Shown here: in pieces, positions 1 through 13,300 of the stretch
Numbering within the stretch: the stretch's first letter is position 1
Layout of the letters: each line of letters begins with the position of its first letter
Source: Brachypterus glaber
Lineage: Eukaryota; Arthropoda; Insecta; Coleoptera; Kateretidae
Direction of reading: 5' to 3'
Length of the DNA stretch: 64,000 nt
Assembly: GCA_958510825.1 (NCBI GenBank)
Contig: OY294047.1
Location: forward strand, 3,968,001 to 4,032,000
Program-made: the position numbers and the translations under genes
The notes under the pieces: model-generated
Databases searched by the model: none
What the model saw: only the letters and a program-made list of their open reading frames with translations
Told to the model about the DNA's origin: nothing

Positions 1-54
<54 letters not shown>
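1..54. repeat. (AT)n microsatellite
   Basis: An uninterrupted AT dinucleotide run opens the window. It directly abuts the left arm of the inverted repeat that encloses the last visible helicase exon. Confidence 0.95.
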
Positions 55-55
<1 letters not shown>

Positions 56-514
56 AATATTAATTTTTGAATTTAATTTATTCAGTAATAAAGTATGTTT
101 TTTTTTATTAAAATAGGCCAATAAAACCCTTTCGAAATAAACTTAAACCTTTCTTAGCTCATTTTAAATTTTTTTCGTAGGCTAAATCGTAAACTTTTGG
201 CGATTTCGATGGTAACCCGTCTAATGTAGCATTTGAAATTTCGGAGAGATTTGTAGGTATATAAACCATATATTCTTCTTCAATCATTTTTAATCAATTT
301 CACACAAGGTTTTTGCACAGAATCTCGAGTCAACCACATGTTTACATAATAAACAAACAAGTTTTAAGTATGGCTGTCATCAAAGTCAAAGAGTGCTGCC
401 GTCAGTGGTGGTTTTGCTAACTAACCTTTTTTACGGCGTACAATAATGAACTCATTTTTTTACTGTAAAAAAATAGATCACTTCTAACTAGTGTGTTCAG
501 TTATAAAATATAAA

Positions 515-1180
515 CATTTTAGAAAGCTTGAAGAAAAACGCTATTTTCATATATTTTATGGTCAGCTCTTCTCATTTTCACTGCAAGTAACCAAGCCACA
601 ATTTTAACACGGTAAAAATTAACTTAAACCACCATTTCGTAGAAAACTAAACTTAAAAGCGGTGTTTACATTTGCACGGAAAACGCCAAGCGATTGACTG
701 TTGTCCTGTATTGCCAACGCAAAAGAAAAAAAAGTACTAACCTCTTATAGGCCTATAAGAACACGCAAAATGCGTGTGATTATGAGCTTAGAGGAGTCGC
801 AAAATAGAAAATAGTATATTAAAGTACTAGTTTTAGGGATTTTTGTTTTGGATTGGCATTACAGTTTACACCATGTTTAAAATTCTAAGAACAAATGATA
901 TTTTGATATATTTTATAGTCATCTCTTCTCTTTTTTACTGCAATTAACCAAGCCACAATTTTAACATGGTAAAAATAACCTAAACACAAAATTTTGTAGA
1001 AAATTCAACTTTAAAGCGACATTGACATTTGCACGGAAAACGTCAAGCGATAGGCCAGGTCTGGGCCAACCCAAAAGAATAAAAAGTACAGACCTCTTAT
1101 GGGCCTATAAGAACACGCAAAATGCGTGTGATTATGAGCTTATAAGAGTCGCAAAATAGAAAAAACTTATTAAAAATGTA
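515..1180. repeat. Diverged tandem duplication, unit about 350 bp
   Basis: About 515-830 aligns with about 880-1175. Both halves contain the same ordered landmarks: a segment with ttgcacggaaaacg, a palindromic cctataag block, and acgcaaaatgcgtgtgatta. The second copy ends next to the 5' splice site of the helicase exon at 1186-1376. The left copy also carries aatagtatattaaagtacta, the end motif of the hairpin MITEs elsewhere in the window. Confidence 0.75.
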
Positions 1181-1185
1181 CTTAC

Positions 1186-1376
1186 TATACTTTGTGATCC
1201 TGCAGCCTGGTGATATATTCTTGTTCCTCGTGCGTCAAAAACAAAATAGCGTTACCCGCTTTGCCAGCACGTCCCGTTCTGCCCACTCGGTGAAGATAAT
1301 CTTCATCACTGGAAGGCCCCGTGTACTGGATTATACAGTCTGCAGCAGGAACATCAATGCCTCTGGCTGCTACGTC
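1186..1376 (-). CDS. DDX31: DDX31 coding exon 7 (motifs V and VI)
   Basis: 191 nt. It begins [11 protein letters not shown] (motif V) and continues through [10 protein letters not shown] (motif VI) to [11 protein letters not shown]. The donor taken here is GTAAGT at 1185-1180, leaving phase 2. A less likely alternative donor lies four bases earlier. No further exon was found between 1 and 1180. Confidence 0.87.
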
Positions 1377-4300
1377 CTGAAATTAAATCTAATTTAGGAA
1401 CATACTGTGCTGATGAGATGCTAGGGAGATCGAAACAGCGCGAGTAGCGCTGTCCACAGTTATTCAGGCATTGTTTATAAAAAATCTCGCGACAAGCTTT
1501 TATATAATATAAAATTGTATAATGTAACAAAATGATGGGTTTGATGAACACACTAGTTAGAAGTGATCTATTTTTTTACAGTAAAAAAATGAGTTTATTG
1601 TTGTACGCCGCAAAAAAAAACTTAGTTAGCAAAACCACCACTGGCGGCAGCACTCTTTGACTTTGATGACAGCCATACTTCAAACTTGTTTGTTTATTAA
1701 GTAAACAGGTGGTTGACTCGAGATTCTGTGCAAAAACCTTGTGTGAAATTGATTAAAAATGATTGAAAGATCTCTCCGAAATTGCAAGTGCTACATTAGA
1801 CAAGTTACCATCGAAATCGCAAAAAGTGTACGATTTAGCCTACGAAAAAAATAATTAAAATGAGCTTAGGAAGGTTTAAGTTTATTTCGAAAGGATTTTA
1901 TTGGCCTATTTAAATAAAAAACATACTTTATTACTGAATAAATTAAATTCAAAAATTAATATTAAAAAAAAATATATAGGATGCTTGAAGAAAAAATAGT
2001 ATGTTTCACTCAGATGAAAAGTGCTTTTTTTACTCGTCTGTAGTTTCCGTATTCCGCTTCGCGTTGTCCGTAAATTCTACAGACTAGTAAAAAAAAGCTT
2101 CACTTTTCCTCTTAGTAAAACAATATACTATTAATTTATTTAACTCACCCTACTTTTTAAACAGGTTTGGCCAGAAAAAAATCAAGGCTGTTAATTTATG
2201 ATCAAATTAAAAAAAAAGGTATTGGTTAGAATTCTTTTATTTAACTTTTTAAGTTTAAATAAGTTAAGAATTGACAGTCTATAAAAATATATACTGCACG
2301 TTTGTCGGTTAATAACCGAAAAATATATATATAAGAAAGTTATCTATCTGTCGTTAAAATCAAATGGACAGGAAACAGTGAATAGTACCATTTCATCCTT
2401 TTTGGGAATCATCAGCACTGTGTATCGTGTATGTTGCTAATATTCAAATAAAACGTTAGATAGATATAAAAGCATGGTGCCATCTATTGATGTGGTCACT
2501 GTTATCTGTTCACTTGTTCCCAAAAGGCAAATCGCCACAATTCCCAAAAAAGGATGAAATGGTACTATTCACTGTTTCCTGTCCATTTGATTTTAACGAC
2601 AGATAGATAACTTTCTTATATATATTTTTCGGTTATTAACCGACAAACGTGCAGTATATATTTTTATAGACGGTCAATTCTTAACTTATTTAACTCTTCT
2701 TAACCGGCTAAAGGTTCATATAATGGTTTAGGTCCGTGACATTTTGAATGCACGTTACTGTACACCCTAAATTGTGGCGATTTGCCTTTTGGGAACAAGT
2801 GAACAGATAACAGTGACCACATCAATAGATGGCACCATGCTTTTATATCTATCTAACGTTTTATTTGAATATTAGCAACATACAGGATACACAGTGCTGA
2901 TGATTCCCAAAAAAGGATGAAATGGTACTATTCACTGTTTCCTGTCCATTTGATTTTAACGACAGATAGATAACTTTCTTTTTAAGTTTAGTTTTATTAT
3001 CAGTTTTTAAAATAATTTTCCTTTTCTAAATAAAGAGATTTTGACGAGAACATAGCCTTGAATTTTTTTCTGGCAACTTTTGGTGGTTAGCCTAGTAGCA
3101 TTGTAAAGGTAGCTCTATGATAACTTGAGAAACCAACATCATTTCATTCAATATACTCTATCTTTTATATTTTAACCACCTCTTAACTGAACAAAGTCGC
3201 TATACCTAGAAGCTATTTCCAGTACAATAGTAACCAACTTAATTGTAAGACATGTGTTCCATACACAGATCTGTGGTTTCATATTAAATGGTTTATCAGA
3301 AGAAAAAAACTATAGTTATTTTATAGTTTATAAACTCACCCACTGAGCTAAGAATGTTTTGTATATCCACAATAATATTTAGTGAAAGAAAATTGTTAAA
3401 TGCGTTTCTTTGAGTTCCAAATAGGTGCTATTTAATTGCGTGCTTTTGATAAATAAATACGGGGGCAAGCCATTACCTACTTTTTAATTTTTTTAATCCT
3501 AACTTAAGTAAATAATAAAATTCATAAAATAGATTTAAAAGGAGTTAAGGTTGATTTACAAAATTAATATGAATAAGAATTAAGATTAAAATTGTATTGT
3601 AAATGTAACGCGTTAAGGGTTATTCAAACGGGTCTTAAGGGAGATGCACCCCTTTAAAAAGCAATAGTAACGAAGTTTGGCATGTGATCTAACCATAATA
3701 CCGCCTATTATCCTATGTTATTTTGATGTAGTTAGCAATTTTTGGTCCAATTTTTGATCCAATTTTTTTCCTGCATATATATTTTTTTGTGTTTTATTTA
3801 GACTAGAATTACTCCGGCAAAAATACATAAAAAAGGTACTTTCGTTGTAAAACCGTTTTTGAGGACACACACGAAAAGGTTGAAAACCAAAAATTTAATG
3901 ATACATGGCAACTACATGTAAAAGTAAGAAAAAACTCCCTATACATGTACTTTTAAAAACTGATCCAAAGTTTCATAGAAATTCAGCATTTTTAAAGGTA
4001 AATAGTAGCTTTAAAAGTGATTTTTGAACCTAATGACCTACATTATATAGGTACTTTAGATTTTTTGATACAGAATCACCCATTTCTTAAAAGGAACGAC
4101 TCTATTTAAGAATAACCCTGTATAAAAAAATATATAATATAAATACGTTCCGACAAACCCCCGTAAGTCGAATTATTTGGGGTACTAAAAAGACAACGAA
4201 TAAGCAAGTGTGATTGTGAAACAGCGGGGATCAAGTTGCATCTGAAGACGTCTCTCAGCACGCACGAACATCCGAGCTGGTCACTTAGAAATCCAATAAA

Positions 4301-7300
4301 ATTAATCGCTCCGAACCAATTATGTGGTGTGTACAATTGTATGCTTGTACCAGAAAAATACATTGGTTGTCGATGTTTTACAAACAACGTATTTTTTTAG
4401 GCTTAAAATAAATCGCACAACAAAAAAAGTCTCGATAACAACAAAGTAAATGAACGACAAAAAAAGGTAAATTAACGACAAGTAACAGCATGACAGAATA
4501 TGTATTTGTACGACAGAATAGGTATTTGCACAAAATAATAGGTATTTAAACGACAGAATATGTATTTGCACGACAAAATAGGTATTTGCACGACAAAATA
4601 GGTATTTGCACAAAATAATAGGTATTTAAACGACAGAATATGTATTTACAAGATAAAATAGGTATTTGCACGACAAAATAGGTATTTGCACGACAAAATA
4701 GGTATTTGCACGACAAAATAGGTATTTGCACGACAAAATAGGTATTTGCACGACCAAACAGGTGTTTAGAGGGCAAAAAAAGGAAACCAATGTCTGCCAA
4801 CCGTTCGATTTTCAAGGATTTAAAGATTTTCTTCCAGGTTTGAATAAATAAAAAAGCACCAAACGGTTTGGTGCAAACCTTTATTAACATGTAACTGACA
4901 AGGCCCGTTCTTAGTGCGAGTACACAATTTTACCCCTTACTGATTCAAATCAACTACTTAACTATGCGTTTTTTGTGATGAAAAAGTGCCTGATCATTAC
5001 TTAAAAAAGCGTTTAATTTTAACTAAATACCTACCTTATGAATAAGAAATATACAATGTCATTCAAGGAAACAAATGTGGTTTTTATAGTATTTATGGTA
5101 TTTAAAAGAAAATATTCAAAAGGCAGCAAATTAATTTTTTCTACAACTATCAAAAACTGATTTTTAAATATTTTAAAGTTTGTCATTGTGGTTATTTTAG
5201 AATTACTTTGGTTGGAAAATTTCAAGAATAGTAACAGACACAAAGATTACAGACAGACAGACAGACAAACATACAAACCGATACACAGACAGGCAGTTAT
5301 CATTCTGGACAGGGCCGTAGCAAAGAGGATTTGTTTGGGGGGATGAAGGTCAAAAATTACAACTTTTTTTAGCCTAAAAATACAACTTTTTTTGCCCTAA
5401 AAATATAATTTTTTTCCTCCAGGAAAAAGCTTTGTCCCTGACTGTTCTGCCAAAACTTGGCGCCCCTCGCAAAACAAAAAAAAACCTAAAAAGTACCTGA
5501 CGGTTTTTACCAGGTCTTGGCTCCCACCCTAAAAAAAAAGCTTGTTCCCTGACGGTTTCTACCAAAACTTGGCGCGAAAACGAAAAAAAAAAGTAAAACA
5601 AATAATCAGTTTTTTATACATAAAATTATGGTCTGAATCCAAAAATGTATAACTATAACACACGTTACTTACCGTGCATATTAAAACACCTTTCTGTGCC
5701 GACCGAAACCTCGTAAATACTTGTTTCCGTTCGTTTTGGTCCATATTCCCGTGCAACTTGAACAACTCCAAATCTAACACTTGCACCTCGTCGTCGTCGC
5801 TATCATCTCCCATACCTTCCAGAAGGACCACATTTCCACTTTTTAATTTCCCTCTGAAAATAAAAATCTTAAATTATATACAGTTTGGGTTTGGATTTTT
5901 GGCTATCCCCCCTAAAACCCCTCCTATTGGGAGGGGGAGGGTATAGGGACACTAGATCTAGGAGAGTAGCCAAAATATGAAATCTCTACATCCTTTAATA
6001 ACGCGAGAAACGGGGTATGAAGTGTATGAATTTTGGTCAATTTGCGTGACATATTTTATGGACGACCCCTTTTTAATTTTAACAGGTACAAACTGTGAAA
6101 GTCTTTTATTATCAGAAACATATATTTTAATTATATTTTTATGAAAACTATTATTAAACTCTATAACAGAGCTTTGACATTTTCTGAAAATTAATCCCAC
6201 TTTTATTTCCCGTTTTTAATTTTTAAAAAAGTACCTACTACAACTTTTTTTAACCATTTTTTTTTAATCATTAACACTGAAAAATTTTAAATCTCTTTTG
6301 AATTGTCGTTGATTAGCAGTACTTTGGGATAATGAGAATTTTGAAAATTTAAAGTAAATATATGGAGAATGCTACCGATTTTTTTAAAAAAGCATTAATA
6401 GGTTTTATCAAGGGTGGCATTGAAATCGTAAATTTTACAACATCATATCATTCTGACAAGAGATTAAGTTGGGTTAAGCTTTTGACAAAAACCGTCTAGG
6501 GTAAAATACAGTAAGGACTGGATTTTTTGTTAGTTTTTTTTTGTATTGTACTATTTAAATTATTCTTATAATGCTTTATAATTAAAAAAGTCATATAAAT
6601 TAGGTTGTTTTATTTTTTCAATAAATTTTATTCTACTAATTTTAATTTTTAGAAAAAAAATCAAAGCGGATACTGTGTTTTTGCTTTGATATGTTATGAA
6701 TTTGACAAATAAATAACCTTAATTTAAAAATTAATTCTTACCTGTCGAACTTAATCAAACTATGTTTTAAAATGTACGATTTCAATGTCCACCTTGATAA
6801 AACCTATTAATGCTTTTTAAAAAAAATCGGCAGAATATTATCTACAGGCTACAAGAGTAAAGCCTGCTCGAAAAGTCGCATATAAAACATGCCCTAAAAT
6901 GAAAAAAATTGTCCGCTTTTGTCCAATTTTATACCCCACATTTTTAGCAGGGTAATAATCATTTACTTACCTATTTATGGGCATTTTCAGCAAACATCTT
7001 TTAAACAGTTCATAGTGATAATCCACCATATGACTGGTTGCCATAAAAACGAAAACTTTCGAGTTTACCTTCGATTTTGCGACCAACATGGCGGATAAAG
7101 TAAACAATCTATGCTTTACATACGTCACCATAAACTCCTGTTTCACGGTGTTTGGAATTACCATGTGGTCCGGGTTTATGGTGGCTTTTTCACTGTCGAG
7201 AGCGTCTACGTAGACGTGGTCCTTCATTGCAAAATCAGCTAACTCACTTATGCCTACGACAAAAATTGTTTATTAATAAAAATTTACCGCGCGACAATAA

Positions 7301-10300
7301 CACAGGACCACAAAAAAAAATTAGTTTTTAAACCAAACTATATTTTTCCTACGTATTTTTGGGCGCTGAAAACAAATATGACAATACAAAAATTCTTAAC
7401 CCCTTAAAATTTTAAGATAAGCTAACTTTGGGTTTTTTTGTATGCACTCAAGGCCAAAAAAAAATCCTCAAGATTTCGGAAAAAGTTTTTTTTTATGGAA
7501 ATATTGATAAATAAAAATGATTCATGCCATAACTTGCAGATTTTAAATATCTGTCCTAGTTAATTTTTTACAGGGCTACAAAGTCCAAATAATGCACTTT
7601 TTTCGTGTTTTCCGATATATTACATTAAAAAATTTATATAAATCATACAGATACAGCCAAAAATTATATATGTAATACTCATACATACATATGATTTATA
7701 AAAAAATTACATATGTATTTTTATCTCCAGTGGTGGGGAGTCTGGGGGATTTAAAGTTGTACATGTCAAATGAAATATATCATAATATTGCCCAGACTGT
7801 TTTCTCAAGTTTTTTTTTTAGCGATTTATATAAATTTAACAATAAAAGGCCTCCCTGATCCCTAATTTGTTTCAAAACCGCACGCACGTGGCAAAATTTT
7901 AAGCCAATTAATTATATTTTTATTCGATTGATTCTAAAAGCGATACTTTTTGTTCATGTTTTACGGGCAAAAAGTTTTTTTCGCCTGCTAACTAAAACTT
8001 GTTATTTTTAAGCTTTTTAAAAGTACTAAAGCACTAAAATAAATTAAAAACACAAAATTTCAATTGTAAAATCATTTTCAATATTTATAATATTCATAGA
8101 ACGGTTTTACAAGTATTATTTTCACAACAGACACATTTTAACAGAAATGAATCACCAAGCTATAGCTTTTTTAATTTGAAAATGAAACCGCAAGCAAAAG
8201 TAACGATTCAATTGTTTTTTGATTGGACAGCAATTTGTCATGGATAACTAGATAAGTAATAAGACAGTAAATTGAAATATTTTTTGCATTTTAAAATTAA
8301 GTATATTTTAATAATTTATTATAATTAGTAACAATCGAATAAAAAATATTGTATAATACACGGGAAAAAAGTTAAATTTCGATTTCGTAGGTTTATTACC
8401 CTCGGGCCGGCTCTATCGGCCGGCCCTCGGCTTTTAAAAACCTACTCAATCGAAAAATTTAACTTTTCGCTCTTATATTATAAATAACTACTTTTTACTA
8501 GACTTTGGTATTTTCCACCTACCTTTTGTCAAGGTCGCCGATAAAAGAAGCGTCTGTCGGGATTTGCTGTTAACGTTTTTTAAGGGGGCTCCTGTGTCAT
8601 CATCAGAGTTGTCGGATTCTATTTTTGTACTTTTGCCTTTAAGGATTGCCATAGGGTCGTAAGTGGAGTTTTCTTTAGCTTGGTCTAGTGTCTCGACAAT
8701 TCTAAAAAAATGTATATTTTTTAAATTATAATTTAAATTATAATTGAGGGGTTCAGAGCAGAAGTGGATCAAGTCCATAAGGCACTTGATCCACGTCTGT
8801 TCTGAACCCCTCAATTATAATAAAATTATTTTTTTTTTCGATTTTTTTCGTTATTTTTAGCACAAAAAATGCTAATATGGGTAACTTAGTGCGTGAAAAA
8901 ATTAATTGCAAAAATCATTGTACATACTTCACAATGTCCTTTTTGAAACCCATATCCAACAATCTATCAGCTTCATCCAAAACTAAACATCTAATATTAT
9001 TCGTTTTAAATGCTGTTGTATGCATCATGTGATCTAGCAATCTGCCTGGCGTAGCTACCAGAATGTGTGTGCCTTTTCTTAGTCGGTTTTTCTCCGTATT
9101 CCTGTTTTCACCTCCACAAAGATGGCCGACAACTATCCATTGAAACGTCTGTAACAATTTGTTTTCGATATTTTATTTGAAACTTTTCTATTACTTTCCC
9201 TGAGGAAAGTCTTGCGTTAGTAAAAACAATTGATACATTTTTATTGTTTTTTTACGTTTCTCATATGCAAAGAAGGTGATTGTCGTAAATTTTATTTTGT
9301 CTGTTCTTCTATAAGTGACAGCACTCTTTTCTGGCAGTACCATTTTTTTGTTTTGTCTTGCTGACAGCAGAATTTTCCGGGGTACTGAAGGGAGAACGGA
9401 GGAAGCCCCCCCCATCCTCCCTTGAAGGTTGGTAAAGGATTATATTTAAGTTGGTAAAATGTTGTCCAAAGTTGGACAACTGCAGTTGCCCAGTTGGGAA
9501 TTGTTTGTCCAAGTTGGGAAATTGTTTCGTTAGTTGGAAAATTGATGTGCTTTCTTACTGTTTTTTAGAGGTGAGTAACTTTTTTTTAGTCATAAAAATA
9601 TCCGTCAGGGGTAAAGCTGTTTTTCGACCATCAATTTTTCTTAATACTTGGAAAATTCAGCTTTATTAGTAAGTAAATTTTGGTAGTCTCCCCTCAACGA
9701 TGTTCCTTTAGAAAGCCCCTGAGTATGTATAAAAAGAAAATTCTCTAACACAATTCAGAAAAGTAACTAAAAAACTCGCTAAAAGGTGACCATTTTTTCG
9801 ACTGGGACAGTCTTTCTCTACTAAAGTTTATTTTTTTAAGGTATAGTTATTTTGAATTTGCCGCTAAATACTCCACAAAGTCCGATTTACACTGAAGCAT
9901 GTGGCTTGTTTTGAATGTCAACATAACCAAAATTTATAATTTTTGTTTACTTACTTTGTTTTTACGATGTTTTGATGTAAAAAAAGAGAATTGATAAAGC
10001 TGTTGCTAAAAACACTTTGGTATTCCTGTAGAAACAAAATTTGCTTATAAAATCGCTTTTATTTCAATAATTTAGAGGAATAAACCATTGTTTTGTTCTC
10101 GTTAATGGCACGTCAACGTTTTACGGTTGTGTAAATTGGGCCTAGTCATTTTGCTTACGACGCATGCGTATCTTACGTTGTTATGGTGATTTCGAGATTG
10201 TTTACAAGCGGGAAGGTTTAAAATAATAATAATAATAAAAATAAACTTTAGGTCTAGATGGGGGTCTTCCCCCCTTTCGCGGCACCCCTGGCTACTTACG

Positions 10301-13300
10301 TTTATTTTTTGAAACAGTTCATGCGTCTGTAGAGCCAGTTCTCTGGTGGGAACCACGACAATGGCTTGAACTCCATCAGTCCTCTGCAGCCTAGGTGTTA
10401 AGCCTTGCAGAGAATCTACGATTGGGACGGCATACGCTAAGGTTTTACCTGAGCCAGTCTGAGATCGTATCTAAAATTAAAAAATATTAATAAAACACGA
10501 AAATTGCATTACAATTTTAATATTAAATGTTTAAAATTTTTAAGGAGATATCAACAGCTTTGTCCGCAAAGTGGGTAACTCCAATGTTGGTCGAAATTAA
10601 TATGTTGTTTTTAAACAATATTCGAACTCCTACATACAGAGCGGTCCAAAAGTCACCACTCACCCTCTTAACTTTTGAACGGGATATCATACATATAATA
10701 CAACTTAAAATATCTTTTAGCATATATTTGATACTTTCAGTTCTTAAAATGTGCACAGGGAGGCGTGGGGGGACATTTTTTTAATGGAAAGGGGGTTGTG
10801 TGATACATCATTTTAAAGCTTATGAAATTTTCCATTTAACTATAACTTTTTTAAATAAATCTTTTTTGGGTTTAAAATAGGGTTTTGTTACTAATTTCAT
10901 GATGAAAAAACGTAAATTATACTTTTAAATTAATTTTAATTGACATAAATAAAAATTTACAAAAAAAAACTCAAAAAATAGCATTTTTTAGCACAAAAAA
11001 TTGAAAAATCAAAACCTTAAAAAATTGTTTAAAAAATAAAAAAATATAAAGTCCAATAGAGAATTTTATTTGCTTTAAAATGATGTATCACTTGGACTTT
11101 GAAACATTTTTCATGAAAATTGAATAAATTCATCATATTCAGCGTCTTTTTTTTTTTTAATGTGCAGTGGTCCTTATGAATTACCATTTTTTGATATTTT
11201 TGAGTTTTTTAAATTAAAAATTTTAATTAATATTTTTTGACGTTTTCAACTTTTTTAGTTTAAAAATATAGTTTCAATAAAATAAATATTTATTTTTCAT
11301 AAATTCATATATCCGTCCGTAAAGGGTTAAACTTGATTCACGAGAAATCATTTTCGCTCGGTCGAGGCGGCTCGTTCTCATATTATGAATTTTGAACTTG
11401 ACCCTTGTATGAATTTTAACACACTGTACAAACATAACCTCAAAAAAGTGACAGTTCATAACCTAAATAACCATGTCTACGATTTTTTCAACATTTGCGA
11501 GAAGTGTAACTAGAAAAACCGCACACAATCTTAATAAAAATGGTCAAATAAACGTAAGAAAAAGTTATAAATTGTCAAACAATAGTTCAGTTCGGAATTA
11601 CAGTGATTTGAAGCCTCCGCCCAAGCCCAGGGAACCTGCAAAGGGAATAGGGCCGATATCATGGAAAAACTTAGTAATTACTTCGACGGTAGGCGCCGGC
11701 CTTATAGGATTTATGTGGTACGTTAAAAGAGAAAAAGAACAAGCACAACTTAAAGAGCGCAAACGTATGTTAGGAAAAACAGCTATAGGAGGAAAGTTCG
11801 AGTTGATTGACAGTGAAAAAACATTACGTAAAAGTGAAGAATTTCTCGGAAAATGGATGTTAATATATTTCGGGTTTACCCACTGTCCTGATATATGTCC
11901 CGACGAATTAGAAAAAATGTCAGCAGTTATTAATAATCTAGATGCAGCGGAAGATATGCCAACAATACAACCACTATTTATATCAGTGGATCCTACCCGA
12001 GATACTCCCGAAGTTGTAGGAAAATACTGTAAAGAATTTAGCCCAAGATTATTAGGACTTACAGGTAATGAAGAACAAGTTGCTAAGGCTTGTAAGGCTT
12101 ATCGAGTTTACTTTAGTGCTGGTCCAAAGGATAAGGACAGTGATTATATTGTCGACCATACTATTATTATGTATTTGGTAAATCCGGATGGAGAATTTGT
12201 TGATTATTATGGTCAAAATAGGACTATAACCGATATAGTAACATCAATAAGAGTCAATGTGTTGAAATTTAAACAACTGAATAAGAAAAGTTTGATATAG
12301 TATTGTTACAAAAAATATGAAGTTATTTATGTCTGTATTTTGTTAATAAGAAACTTTTGATTAGCTATGTTGATCTTTATTTAAATTTTTCCCTTTTCTT
12401 TAAAATACTGTTAAGCTAATGAAGCTGAAGTTTTCAAAGTTTTTTTTCATCGAAAATTCAAATAGTATATTAAAGTGCTAGTTTCATAACATACTATAGT
12501 ACTTTAGAAAACTCGGCGCAAGCGGCTTGTTTTCTAAACTTGTACTCGTGCGCTAAAAACGTGATATGGAACAAATGCTTTAATACACTATCTGAATTTT
12601 CGATGCAAAAAAACGTTGCAAACTTCAGCTTCATTTAAGCTCAGCAGCTGCCAACAAAAGAATTCTTTTCCTCATAGTTCATCCAAAAAGGGGTTCTCTA
12701 AAAAAAACTTTCAATTTTTTTTTATTGTTTGTCTACCATGCTAAGCTGAAAGGTCCTATCTACATAGGTTTAACATACACAGATAGAACCTTTCAGCTTA
12801 GGAAGGCAGATGTTGGGTCTCTAACCTATGTTCTAAATTTTAAGTCTTTAGCTCAAAGAAATCTTAAATGGTTACAAATACTCCTGGACAGACTAACCGA
12901 CAGTTGCATTTTTTTCCCTTGTAATCACCTTTTTTTGTGTTAAGAAAAAAAAGCAATAAATTAGTAGTCCTAGGACTACTAGTCTAAAATATGGTTCTAA
13001 ATGAATTATAAACAGATATTTTTCTTAAGCAAAGGTTGGGTCAGGGAGACAAGTGCATAAAAAATATATAATTTTATTAGAGACAAAAAAAAAAATTGTT
13101 ATTTATGGTACTAGTGGGTAAAGTAAGATATTGACCATGAGAAAATTAATAAAGGGCAATATTGGTTTACCCATGAGTGCCATACAAGGTTTTATCCAAT
13201 AAATAGCTTAGGAATATTTTTATTAAAAATTTTAATGACATTTACAAGAAAATAATTTGACAAGTGACAGTTGAGTGGGTAAAATAAATAATTATCCACT

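Larger units (their letters stand above)
61..1975. repeat. Long inverted repeat enclosing a helicase exon
   Basis: The left arm (about 61-500) reappears in reverse complement at about 1541-1975. Examples are the segment near 111-150 matching 1870-1915, and the segment near 420-500 matching 1541-1620. The arms are a little over 400 bp and diverged by scattered substitutions. The interior holds the exon at 1186-1376. This could be one foldback element or two copies of one repeat inserted in opposite directions; terminal duplications were not identified. Confidence 0.75.

Noticed and set aside
4491..4756. CRISPR-like array
   Set aside because: The units are directly tandem with no unique spacers, and the context is a eukaryotic intron.
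12725..12943. 72-codon ORF downstream of SCO1
   Set aside because: It starts inside a small palindrome, has no recognisable domain and sits in a repeat-rich intron.
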